Shown here: positions 1 to 9,690 of the stretch, one piece after another | Position numbering within the stretch: the first letter of the stretch is position 1 | How the letters are laid out: each line of letters starts with the position of its first letter | Origin: Mytilus galloprovincialis | Taxonomy: Eukaryota; Mollusca; Bivalvia; Mytilida; Mytilidae | Reading direction: 5' to 3' | Assembly (NCBI RefSeq): GCF_965363235.1 | Contig: NC_134847.1 | Span: 54,964,439-55,028,438 of the forward strand | DNA length: 64,000 bases | Made by a program: the position numbers and the translations under genes | The notes under the pieces: generated by a model | Told to the model about the DNA's origin: nothing | The model's database searches: none | Seen by the model: only the letters and a program-made list of their open reading frames with translations

Positions 1-152
1 TTACTATTATAGCCTGTGACAATATATCTTTAAAATCATTCCAGCATTCTTGTATGGTACTTGTATTTGCTTTTTGTATAAAATTATTCAGCTCTTTATC
101 TAGTTGTTTATTTATTCCGTTCATGTTACCCTTTTTATAAATACATACTTTA
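1..152 (-). mobile_element. LINE endonuclease/RT linker fragment, downstream part
   Basis: On the minus strand this reads without a stop to the window edge, giving VCIYKKGNMNGINKQL and then an ECWNDFKDIL segment. That pattern (aromatic/KK-x-NM, then W-x-x-F) is what lies between the AP-endonuclease and reverse transcriptase in non-LTR retrotransposons. The piece of endonuclease that should precede it is at 3336-3770 on the same strand. The Naiad element at 153-3335 separates them, so both are taken as one LINE copy interrupted by a later insertion. The clade cannot be named from this fragment. Confidence 0.6.
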
Positions 153-153
153 A

Positions 154-2694
154 ATACATAAGCAGCCTGGTGAATCGCATTCAAAGTTTGTACGATCACG
201 GAAAATAATTGAATTAAATTGGATTAAAAAATTACAGACAGTTTACCCTCTCGGTCTAAATGATAATATCATGGGAATTGGTAATATATCTAGAACCAAT
301 TCCGTTAACATTTTGGATATAGTTTCTAAAACTGTTCGTAAAAAACGTTCTCACGGTCGTAGAACAAATCGCAATCAAAGAAAATTTCGGGCCAATCATA
401 CCAATATTTCGGACCTAATTTCTATTTCAAAAAACAACGGCAGACATTATCTGTTAACAAAACTCTGTTCGTTACCGGTTAATAAGTTAAATAAAATTTT
501 GGAGGATTGCAACACAATTTCATATAGCAGTCCTAAGTATGAAATTGTTCAAATTATTATGGCATATTGTTATTCTAAATTATTTCCCAAAATTGATCGC
601 CCTGAAGATCATAAAAAACATTTTATTAAAATTAAGTATGTCAATAAAGGCTTTGATTTTGTAAATATTGCCGGTATATTTAACGACCATTCTGTTAAAG
701 AACACATTCCTGGATATTTTGACAATACTGAGCTACCTCTTATTTGTTATATTTACAAGAAATCTACCCGGAAATTTGTGTTTAATTATAGTCAATTGTG
801 TAAAGATGTTAATATCAGTGAAAATACACCTACTTCATGTAATTGCAGTAATTCCGAATATATTTATGGACCCATTTCCCATGTTATTACAGGAGATCTT
901 AACATCGTTCAAGACCGAGAGTTAAAATCATTCCTCAGTAAAGGACCTAAATATCGTCCCCCGTCAATTATTAATTGGAATGAGTGTCGTAATATCATCC
1001 ACGACTCACTCCATACTTACTGTATGAAATGGATAAAACGGGGAAAAGCTGACAAAAAATCTTTGGACTCTTTTTTTAATTCAGTAATGAAGATAGTTGA
1101 TATACGTATTCAACATTTTAAAGAACATTTTACTATAAACAATAACCACAATAAACCTATTTCTCGTATCAAACATAAACTAAAAGAACTAGCCAAGGAA
1201 TTTGTTTTTGTCCCGGCAGATAAAGCTGCTAATAATATTATTATTGTTTGACGTAAATTTTACATTGAGGTTCTGAAAAAGGAAATCACCAATTCACCAA
1301 CATTCCAACTGACTCCATTTTCAGAAAACGAAATCTGTAACAAACATAAACTGTTAGCCACCGCTTTACAAGCAGAGCCAAATACAATGAAAGTCCCAAC
1401 TATGTATTGGCTTCCGAAGCTACACAAAACCCCTTACAAATATAGATTTATTTCGTCTTCAAGCCATTGTTCAACTACTAAATTGTCTATTCTTCTTACC
1501 AGCACACTTGGTACAATTAAAAACCTGATAATAAATTGTTCAAATAAGGCCTTCGAAAATAGTGGAATAAATTACTTTTGGAGTGTCAAGAACTCGTTGG
1601 AAGTACTTGATAAATTGCATGCTTATATTGGTGATTTTGAATCTGTTCAAAGTTTTGATTTTTCTACCCTGTATACCACATTGCCTCACATTCTCATTAA
1701 GAAAAAATTCACACACCTAATTAAATGGGCATTCAAAAAATCAGAATGTGAATATATATGTTCAAACTCTTTTAGGTCATTTTTTAGTAGCAATAAACCA
1801 AAAAACTATGTTAATTGGACATGCTTTGATACTATATATGCCCTTGAATTTTTACTAGATAACATTTTTGTTCGCTTTGGAGATTCCGTATATCGTCAGA
1901 TTATCGGAATCCCAATGGGAACTAACTGTGCACCACTTATTGCGGACCTGTTTTTGTATTGTTATGAGTTACAATTTATGACAAAAATAAGCAAAGACCC
2001 ATCGAAACAACATCTGATAAACAAATTTAATAATACTTTTAGATATTTGGATGATATTTTGGCTCTCAATAATGACGACTTCAGTATGTATATTAATGAA
2101 ATTTATCCTGTTGAACTTACTTTAAATAAAGCTAATACTAACAATGACCACTGCCTTTTTCTTGATCTTGATATCTATATCACTAATGGAAAGCTGAATA
2201 CTAAAATTTATGATAAAAGGGATGAGTTTTCATTTCCTATCGTTAATTATCCGTTTTTAGATGGTGACGTTCCCTTGTCACCATCTTACGGTGTTTATAT
2301 ATCTCAACTTGTACGATTCGCTCGTGTATGTAACAATGTTTTCGATTTTAACGAGAGAAATTTATGTATTACTGAAAAATTATTACACCAGGGTTTTCGA
2401 TATCACAAACTAGTCAAAACATTTACTAAATTTTATCATCGGTATAAAGACATCATTCGTAAATATAGCTCAACATGCAGACTTCTAATACGTTCAGGTA
2501 TTTCACATCCAATTTTTTATGGTAATATTCTTTATAAAGCACAAAGGTGTCAGTATTCACCTCAGAAACTTACAAAACCTTTGAATAGACTTATTAAGAA
2601 GGGATATAATTACGATACTGTTGTCAAGTCATTAAAGATTGCATATTTTGGCGTTAATATTGAGTCACTGATAAGGTCTTTGCATCGGAACTAA
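154..2694 (+). CDS. Naiad endonuclease(partial)-reverse transcriptase with in-frame UGA
   Basis: One reading frame runs from the 5' truncation to TAA at 2692-2694, with a single UGA at 1249-1251; the first Met is at 271. The N-terminal 35 residues match the end of a GIY-YIG nuclease. The linker holds C190 and C192 (numbered from Met271) and GDLNIV...GPKYRPP. Next comes ADKAANNIIIV-UGA-RKFYIEVL. RT motifs follow: PKLHK (about 1420), motif A SFDFSTLYTT with Asp at 1657, motif B GIPMGTNCAP (about 1909), and motif C RYLDDIL (2041-2061). FLDLDIYI and a thumb region come last. All catalytic Asp residues are present. The UGA falls where, as I recall, related bivalve proteins have Cys. Clam Naiads are reported to encode selenocysteine, so recoding is preferred over a nonsense mutation. 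Confidence 0.78.
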
Positions 2695-2746
2695 ACACAT
2701 TTATTCTAAAATACAGTTGTTGGCATGACACGGGTTATGTTCTTCT

Positions 2747-2811
2747 CATATATGTTATGATGGTATGATACTAAACCCCTAACGGGAAGGATTGTGCCTG
2801 ATGTTCATATG
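2747..2811 (+). promoter_or_regulatory. Putative type 2 SECIS element in the Naiad 3' UTR
   Basis: This lies 53 bases after the stop. Helix I is CATAT (2747-2751) with ATATG (2807-2811). The core quartet has ATGA (2757-2760) opposite TGAT (2799-2802). Helix II is GGTATGATAC (2762-2771) with GGATTGTGCC (2789-2798), pairing at nine of ten positions with G-U pairs. An unpaired AAA (2773-2775) follows, 12 bases after the core. A small top helix, CCC with GGG (2784-2786), closes a short loop. Core, distance, A-rich bulge and extra top helix all match a eukaryotic type 2 SECIS. The fold was made by eye; no energy calculation was done. Confidence 0.72.
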
Positions 2812-3335
2812 ATGAAATCATAATCTTTCAGTCAGTTTAATTGAAGTCTGGAGCTGGCATGTCAGTTAACTGCTAGTAGTCTGTTGTTATTTATGTATTA
2901 TTGTCATTTTGTTTATTTTCTTTGGTTACATCTTCTGACATCAGACTCGGATTTCTCTTGAACTGAATTTTAATGTGCGTATTGTTATGCGTTTACTTTA
3001 CTACATTGGTTAGAGGTATAGAGGGAGGGTTGAGATATCACAAACATGTTTAACCCCGCCGCATTTTTGCGCCTGTCCCAAGTCAGGAGCCTCTGGCCTT
3101 TGTTAGTCTTGTATTATTTTAATTTTAGTTTCTTGTGTACAATTTGGAAATTAGTATGGCGTTCATTATCACTGGACTAGTATATATTTGTTTAGGGGCC
3201 AGCTGAAGGACGCCTCCGGGTGCGGGAATTTCTCGCTACATTGAAGACCTGTTGGTGACCCTCTGCTGTTGTTGTTTTTTATTTGGTCGGGTTGTTGTCT
3301 CTTTGACACATTCCCCATTTCCATTCTCAATTTTA

Positions 3336-3770
3336 TTTCCTTGGTACTTGCCTTTTTTGTTTTTGCTTTTAAAGTGTCAGTGATGACTATGCTATGGTCA
3401 CTCATTCCATCTTTGACTGATATGTTTTCAATGCTTGCTGGATTTGTTGTTAGTAAAAGGTCTAATATGTTATCTCGGCGTGTTGGTTCTTTTAATTTTG
3501 GTGTTAGACAGTTTTATTCAAGTGCTTCTTTGAACTTGTTATTGGTTTCCATACTATAGTTGTTTGGTTTTTTTATTTGAAAGTTGTATTTTTATCTATT
3601 TCACATGTTATGTCTGGCATGTTGAAATCACCAGTGAGCACTAGGTTTGGTAGATTATTTGCTTGGTTATCGATGTATTTAAGCTTTCAACGGATGCTAA
3701 ATTATTACTTGTTAATGTCAGTTCATTCTTTGTGTCATCTATGATATGTCCGGATCATACTTATTAAGAC
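3336..3770 (-). mobile_element. LINE AP-endonuclease fragment, upstream part
   Basis: Minus-strand pieces read LTGDFNMPDITCE (about 3605-3660), then PTRRDNILDLLLTTNP and GMSDHSIVITDTLKAK (about 3360-3480). These are the conserved GDFN, NILDL and SDH blocks of non-LTR retrotransposon endonucleases; SDH holds the catalytic His. Frames shift between the blocks, so the copy is decayed. The reading ends in KKASTKEI exactly where the Naiad tail begins, and the continuation is found at 1-152. Confidence 0.75.
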
Positions 3771-5018
3771 TGGGTCAACTTATTTGACATCACAAAGCCG
3801 TGATGTGCAATTTCATTTAGAGCTGAGCAGAATAATACAGACAGTTGGATGACCGATGCATAAACATATTCAGTTACCACTTACTGATGTATAATATGAC
3901 CGCAACCAAACGACACCCACACACAGTCTATATAATGTGTCTGGCTCTTAATCGTTCAGAATCTAAGTAATTGTCCACTTTCTAAGTAAGTTAAAAAAAA
4001 ACAAACTCAACAGACACTAAATGTATCAACCAATTTGTAAAACATGAAAAAGAAAGTATCCGATGAAAAGTTCACCACTGAAAAAAAGATTGCTTAACGA
4101 TAAGAGACAAACATTACATGCATTAACTATAACATTCTATTTATAAGGTACGAAAATATCCTGTTTTTATCTGAGCGTCACTGGTAAGTCTTGTGTAGAC
4201 GAAACGCATGTCTGGCGTGTTAAAAATTTAAACCTGTTACCTTTTGTTAGCCATCATTCGTGTTTTTCTCTGGCCTATATTTTCTCCCATTTATTTGTAA
4301 TGTTGTCATTTTAATGTTATATTAATTAACATCGCCATTAAAGCGGGGTTTTTTGGCATGCCACAAAACCAGATTCAACTCACAATGTTTTTCTAAAAAT
4401 GTCCTGTACCAAGTCAGGAATATGGCCATTGTTATATTATAGTTCGTTTCTGTGTGTGTTACATTTTAATGATGTGTTTCTGTTGTGTCATGGTTTTCTT
4501 ATATTTGATGCGTTTCCCTCAGTTTTAAATTGTAGCACGGATTTGTTTTTTTCTGAATCGATTTATGTATTTCGAAAAGCGGTATACTACTGTTGCCTTT
4601 ATTTGTACAAAATGAACCCAATTACTTCGATTAAAACATGCACGCACAGACGAAAGACCCTTAATATTACTCAAAACAAGCAAGTTTTTGTTATTACTCA
4701 CAATGAACTTTTTTTGACTAACCTCTAGGTTAGGAATGTTACAGAACCGTTGTTGTCCATTATGTGCTATTTTATAAGGGCCAGAATATGTTTATATTCC
4801 TAGTTATGGCATTACACCGATAAAATAAGATATTCATATATGTCATATTACATTCCTAAATTGCTAACTATTTTTTTAAATTGAAATTCAACATCACTTC
4901 TTGTATATTAACAAATAAGTGTCTTTATATTCTCAATTTCCGAGATAAAAAGGTTCATTTGAAAATTGTTAGTATAATGTTATGTATTTATTAATCATTC
5001 TTCGTCTTTTTTCTAAAG
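3771..5018 (+). other. Intron-like sequence with an interspersed repeat
   Basis: No exon was found before the acceptor at 5017-5018. About 4150-4480 is a copy of a bivalve repeat: it contains GTGTAGACGAAACGCATGTC and a downstream CCTGTACCAAGTCAGGAATA. Minus-oriented relatives occur at 9000-9660, 18540-18800, 50660-50880 and 59580-59850. The open frame at 4399-4728 belongs to this repeat. No membrane-span exon for the 5-kb gene is visible here, so its upstream exons are probably left of the window. Confidence 0.45.
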
Positions 5019-5624
5019 GCTTTAGCTGGACAAAATACGGAGAATCAGCCTCAAGCTTCTGAAAATTCTAGGGAAAATGCTATGGTAATAGACGAAACAC
5101 AAGGAGAAAATTCAACGGTTCTCTCTAATGAAAACGAGGTCAATAGAGGAAACAATATGGTTCATAATTTACATTTACCATCCGAGCTAACTGGTCCTGA
5201 TACCGGTCTTACACAGTTACCCCCACTAACGGCTAAATTTAGTCAGAACCAATCTGAATTTAATGAAAAAATAAAGAAAAAGAAGAAAAAGAAGAAAAAG
5301 AAGAAACATAATAAGGTTGACGATAACGGTATTGAGATACAGGGTAATGGCGTTTTACAAGGCAGTGGAGCAGATATAGAAACAATTGATGAAAATGGGA
5401 AACATTCTCGGAAACGTGAAAAGAAAAAGAAGAAGACAAAACAGCTGGAAAATTCAGCTGAATTAAATACACAGGAATATTTTGAAGAGACTCCCGAGCC
5501 TAAAGAAAAGAAGAAAAAGAAGAAAAAAAGAAAGAAGAGACAAAGTGATGATTCTAAGCAGGAAGAAGAGAATACTACAATAAAAACACAAACAACAGAG
5601 GAAAAAGAAAATGATACAGAGTAA
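5019..5624 (+). CDS. Last exon of a membrane mucin-like paralogue, Lys-rich tail
   Basis: A TTTTTTCTAAAG acceptor is followed by an open frame in phase 0, ALAGQNTENQPQ onward, ending at TAA 5622-5624 (201 residues). Three poly-Lys blocks lie around 5266-5310, 5419-5440 and 5503-5545, separated by acidic and polar sequence. The order of blocks, the LTQLPPLTAKFSQ stretch and the KTKQLEN repeat parallel the tail exon at 25193-25978 (SLGSLPPISDRF, KTKLQEN), and both exons start in phase 0. It is therefore taken as the cytoplasmic tail of a related type I membrane protein. Its other exons are not visible. The function of the basic tail is unknown; it may bind acidic lipids or act as a nuclear signal. 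Confidence 0.65.
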   Translation, partial: ALAGQNTENQPQASENSRENAMVIDETQGENSTVLSNENEVNRGNNMVHNLHLPSELTGPDTGLTQLPPLTAKFSQNQSEFNEKIKKKKKKKKKKKHNKVDDNGIEIQGNGVLQGSGADIETIDENGKHSRKREKKKKKTKQLENSAELNTQEYFEETPEPKEKKKKKKKRKKRQSDDSKQEEENTTIKTQTTEEKENDTE

Positions 5625-6101
5625 AAGTGTTTAAAACGTATTCATTTTGCTACAATGTAATAAGCCGGTTAAAACATCTGTGGTTTATTCTTATATTTTT
5701 ACTTTTGATAGCATCAATTCAAATTAGCAAAACATGCAATTTTATAAGAAACAAATTATTTCCCTTTTTATTTTCCATAACATGCTTTTTTTGTTAAATG
5801 TGAGATATAAAATATCAATCAAGCAAACAATTTGTTAATACTGCCACCTGACTCAACATGTTAAGAATTTCTTTGATATTTTGGAACATCTAACAATAAT
5901 TCCTAATAACTATGTGTGAAAAATTAAGTTGAAAAAAAGTCATAACTAAAAACAGCATTCTGTTTGGAACAAGAAGTAAGAATGCATTAGAGGGAGTAAT
6001 TATCTTTTTTAAGTTTATTAATTCAAATGTGCAAATGTGTTTCTATGTCATGGTAGCCACATTTTGTTTTACATATCCTATCATGCGTTTATGTTATATT
6101 G

Positions 6102-6107
6102 AATAAA
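6102..6107 (+). terminator. Possible polyadenylation signal of the 5-kb gene
   Basis: AATAAA lies about 480 bases after the stop, in an A+T-rich 3' region. It is the clearest hexamer noticed before the next repeat. Confidence 0.35.
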
Positions 6108-6369
6108 AGTTTTGTTATATGTGACAAACAATAGGTGCTTGATTGTCTAGATACATGAACAAAATATATAGTTACCCACCTTTTACACGTAAGCTATTTT
6201 TCTTTCGAATTATTAAGAAATTAACGAACCAATGTCTTTGGACGTACGTGTGGACGTGTACTTATATGCATCTTACGGATATTTTAAAGATAAGAAGATG
6301 TGGTATTATTGCCAATTAGATAATTCTCTATCAGAGACCAAATGACGTCAAAAGTAAGGAACTCTATGT

Positions 6370-6890
6370 CATCGCAAGGCCTTCAACCATAAGCAAAACC
6401 CATAGCGCACAACACATCTAAACTTGGGACAGTCACATACAGAATTTGGTGCAGTAAAAAATGATTGCGGGGATAGCCATCCCCTAACCTGGCATAGCGG
6501 TGTAACAACACAATATAAGAAAATAAACTTTAAAAACAAGTTGAAAAGGGCTGTTCAGGATCCTGCTAACATGTTGAACCCCTCCCCATTCTATGTATAT
6601 GAACCTGTCCTTATTCAGACGCCTGTAATTCAGTGGTTGTCATTTGTTGATGTGTTACATATTTGTTTTTCGTTCACTGTTTTGTTCCTTAAATTAGGGC
6701 AGGCCGTCAATCTTTTCGTTTGAATTTTTTGACTTTTTTCATTTCGGGGCCTTTTATAGTTGACTAATAATAATGCGTTATGGGCTCTGCTCACTATTGA
6801 AGGCCGTACGGTGACCTTAGTTGTTAATTTCTGTGTCATTTGTTCTCATTGCCAATCATACCACATCTTCTTTTTTTTATACTTCTCTCA
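6370..6890 (+). repeat. Mussel-type interspersed repeat
   Basis: The segment ends in a module with GAAGGCCGTACGGTGACCTT, then TTGTTAATTTCTGTGTCATT, then a CATACCACATCTTC end. Related minus-strand copies are at 46944-47070 and 51310-51450. The short open frames here (6424-6723, 6760-6969) fall inside the repeat and do not look like genes. Confidence 0.55.
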
Positions 6891-8320
6891 TCAGATCGAA
6901 CCAAAGCACATTTTTTTTTTAAACAAAAACACAAAAGACAAAAAAATGAAGATCTTAATGTACTTGTAGTTACTGAAAGCTAGGTCTAAGCCAATATCAA
7001 CTAACAAAAAAATCATGTGTTTATTTTTGTTCACGCAAACCTTGTCTTATTGAAAAAATACGGTGCAAATAGTTTGATTTACAAGTTAGTGTGTGTATGC
7101 ATTTGTGTTTATTCTTATATAATACAATGTAGTTGATTGACATGAATAATATGATCATTGTATTCATTCACCGTGTAATATTTTCTAGACAAAAAAAATA
7201 GATACATTTTTTTTATTTGTGTTGTAGTGTACTAGAATGCGAATTCTTTAAATGGATCTCAATGTTTTTATTGTCAGTTTAAGCCTTTTATGATTGTAAA
7301 ATTAATATTGCAGACACTATCATTTATAAATGTAACTGAATCTCGACTGATGGATAATAAGGCTCTCTAAAATATATATAATAAAAAAATAATCTGAAGA
7401 GAGTAGTATTATGTCATTTAAAACACAGCACTGTGAAAAGTACATGAATTGGATTAAGTATTGTTTATTACTTGATTTCAATTTACTATTCTACGAATGG
7501 ATGAGATACAAAGCCTTACATTTGATTACAATTTGAACGTTTTGTCATATAATTATATGTACTCATTATGTCATAATCGCAACATTTATTACTGTACTTA
7601 TGTACCTTAATTTATTATTTTTGTTTACCTAGAACCATGGTTAATCCCCTATTCTCTTTTTTTTATACAACATGTCATAAATGTTGTTCAAATAAATAAA
7701 TATTTTCAAAAAAGAGTTTTTTTTTAAAACATAACCATGAATAAAAAGAGGTTAAACATCTCTGAGATAGCTATTAAAAATCAATTATGATATCATATGA
7801 CCAACGAAAAAGACGAAAAGACAAGCCGACGAACACAAAACAAAAGATCCGGCAATATATTCCTGAACAATAAAACGACGATAAGCCTAGATGCAACGAA
7901 GGGTACATTTTGTTTGGCTATTAACAACAGTCGTCATACTCCTAACAAGTAAAATATTTGGTCTTTAGTTGCAATCAGAGATGTAATAACCGGGATTGCT
8001 GTTTTGATAGATGGAATATATATGTGGTCATGTGATCCACATATTTCAAATCTGTCACACCAAATCATAATAGCATCCGTAAAACCCTCGAGGAGATGGA
8101 TAACACGTTTCCTTAAAACATGTTTTACTAGCTTCTTCTCCCATCCACCAAATATATACATCAGCATAGGAGACACAAGCTCCTAAGCATTGTATCAGCT
8201 GAGTAATGTATTATACAGACAATATGAAAAATGTTATGTCTTTTTTTAGTTGATTGCATTTATCAACAGTAATTTATTGACATTTTTTTATGAAGGTCAA
8301 GATAAAGATAAACCTTTAGT
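6891..8320. other. A+T-rich sequence without a supported gene
   Basis: 6900-7790 shows only low-complexity A+T-rich sequence with homopolymer runs. 7790-8190 is of higher complexity, with opposed open frames of 60 and 80 codons, and its wording looks like a dispersed mussel repeat. No conserved protein domain was recognised. Confidence 0.4.
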
Positions 8321-8329
8321 AAAAACCGT

Positions 8330-9690
8330 GTAAAATTGAGAATGTAAATGGGAAATGTGTCACAAAGACAACAAACCCGACACAACAAGACAATTCCACA
8401 CCCAGAGGTGGCTTCAGCTTTTGTTTTGGGACGAGGAATTATTGTTAAAATCAGTCTTCTAATGATGTATCAGGGATTCTGTCTAAAACAAGATATTAGT
8501 ATCTACGTTGGTCATTCTTAGGACCTGACTTTGTTATGTCCTTACATTTAAAACAAGAATGCTTGTGCAATGGTGAATTTATGTTTTGCAAGAGTATAGA
8601 GATGATAAATGACAAAACTTAAGCACGGTTTCGATTATTGATAAAACTCATCAAAGACACCAGGTGTGTTATTTTTTTACTCCACCGATACGCATTTGGT
8701 CTACATAAGACTAATCAGTGACACTCAAATCATTTGCAAAGCCAAATCTAAGAACGAAGATAAAAAGCATTTATAACAAAACATTCCGAACAATTTAGTA
8801 TAATACGGCTAATGCATTATTTACCTGGGGTAGAAAACCTTAATATATTTTTAAATAATATAACATTGTACCTGACAGTCATCAGTGACGCTCAAATAAA
8901 ATCAGTTCCAATGCCAAATCAAAATGAAATTGAAAAGCATTAATAATCGAAAACTCTGAAAAGTTGAGTCAAAATAGAACGACTAAATAAAGGCAACAGT
9001 AGTATACCGCTGTTCAAACTCATTAATCCATGGACAAAAAACAAAATCGGGGTAACAAACTAAAACTGACGGAAACGCATAAATATAAGAGGAGAACAAC
9101 GACACAACATTACAATGTAACTAACACACACAGAAACGGACCAAGCATCAGACAAAATCCAACGAGAATAACAAATATAACATCAAAACCAAATACATGA
9201 ATTTGGGATAGACAAGTACCGTGACACGTCTTATCGCAATGTCAATTTACACTCAAAAATAAGAGAAAACAATCGACGCAACGTTAAATTGTAACACACA
9301 CAAAAACGAACTATAATATAACAATGGCCATATTCCTGACTTGGTACAGGACATTTTTAAAGGAAAAAATGGTGGGTTGAACCTGGTTTTGTGGCAAGCC
9401 AAACCTCGCACTTTAATGGCAATGTTAAATATAACATAGAAATGACAACATAATATTACAGGACTACAATACAAATAAATAGGAAAACGTATTAGATAAA
9501 GAAACACATGATTAATGAATAACAAAAAGCATCAGGTTTAAAATTTAATACGCCAAAAACGCGCCTCGTCCACACAAGACTCACCAGTGACGCCCAGATA
9601 TAAAAGATCGAAAGCGAAAAAAAGTACAAAGTTGTACTGCACTGAAGATCAAAAGTTGAAAAAGGTTGTGTCATATACGGCTAAGTTTTT
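8330..9690 (-). repeat. Mosaic of minus-oriented interspersed repeats
   Basis: 8333-8370 is a decayed copy of the Naiad 3' end (AAAATTGAGAATGTAAATGG). 8640-8960 holds two diverged copies of a unit with CATAAGACTAATCAGTGACA. 9000-9660 is a minus copy of the repeat at 4150-4480, including TGACTTGGTACAGGACATTT and a CGCGCCTCGTCCACACAAGA end. The 90-codon frame at 9253-9525 is the same repeat reading as at 4399-4728. Confidence 0.5.

Larger units (their letters stand above)
153..3335 (+). mobile_element. Naiad-type Penelope-like retroelement, 5'-truncated
   Basis: Parts in order: the tail of a GIY-YIG-like endonuclease (about 154-260, with NWIKKLQT and PLGLND), a linker with a CxC motif (CNC, 838-846), Penelope-type reverse transcriptase (to 2694), a 3' UTR with a SECIS-like hairpin, and a 370-bp tail ending CTCAATTTTA. 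An N-terminal endonuclease joined by a CxC linker to RT defines the Naiad clade of Penelope-like elements. The left border cuts into the endonuclease, as expected of 5' truncation during target-primed insertion. The borders are inferred because the same minus-strand LINE flanks both sides. A TTTA at each border (149-152 and 3332-3335) could be a short target duplication. The open frame suggests a fairly young insertion. Confidence 0.8.

Noticed and set aside
3169-3405. 78-codon minus frame MSDHSIVITDTLK... continuing into the Naiad tail
   Set aside because: Only the first part is LINE coding sequence. The rest is a fortuitous read across the insertion junction.
4399-4728. 109-codon frame starting MSCTKSGIWPLLYYSSFLCV, with a relative at 9253-9525 (minus)
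   Set aside because: Both lie in copies of the same dispersed repeat, and the similarity covers noncoding flanks equally.
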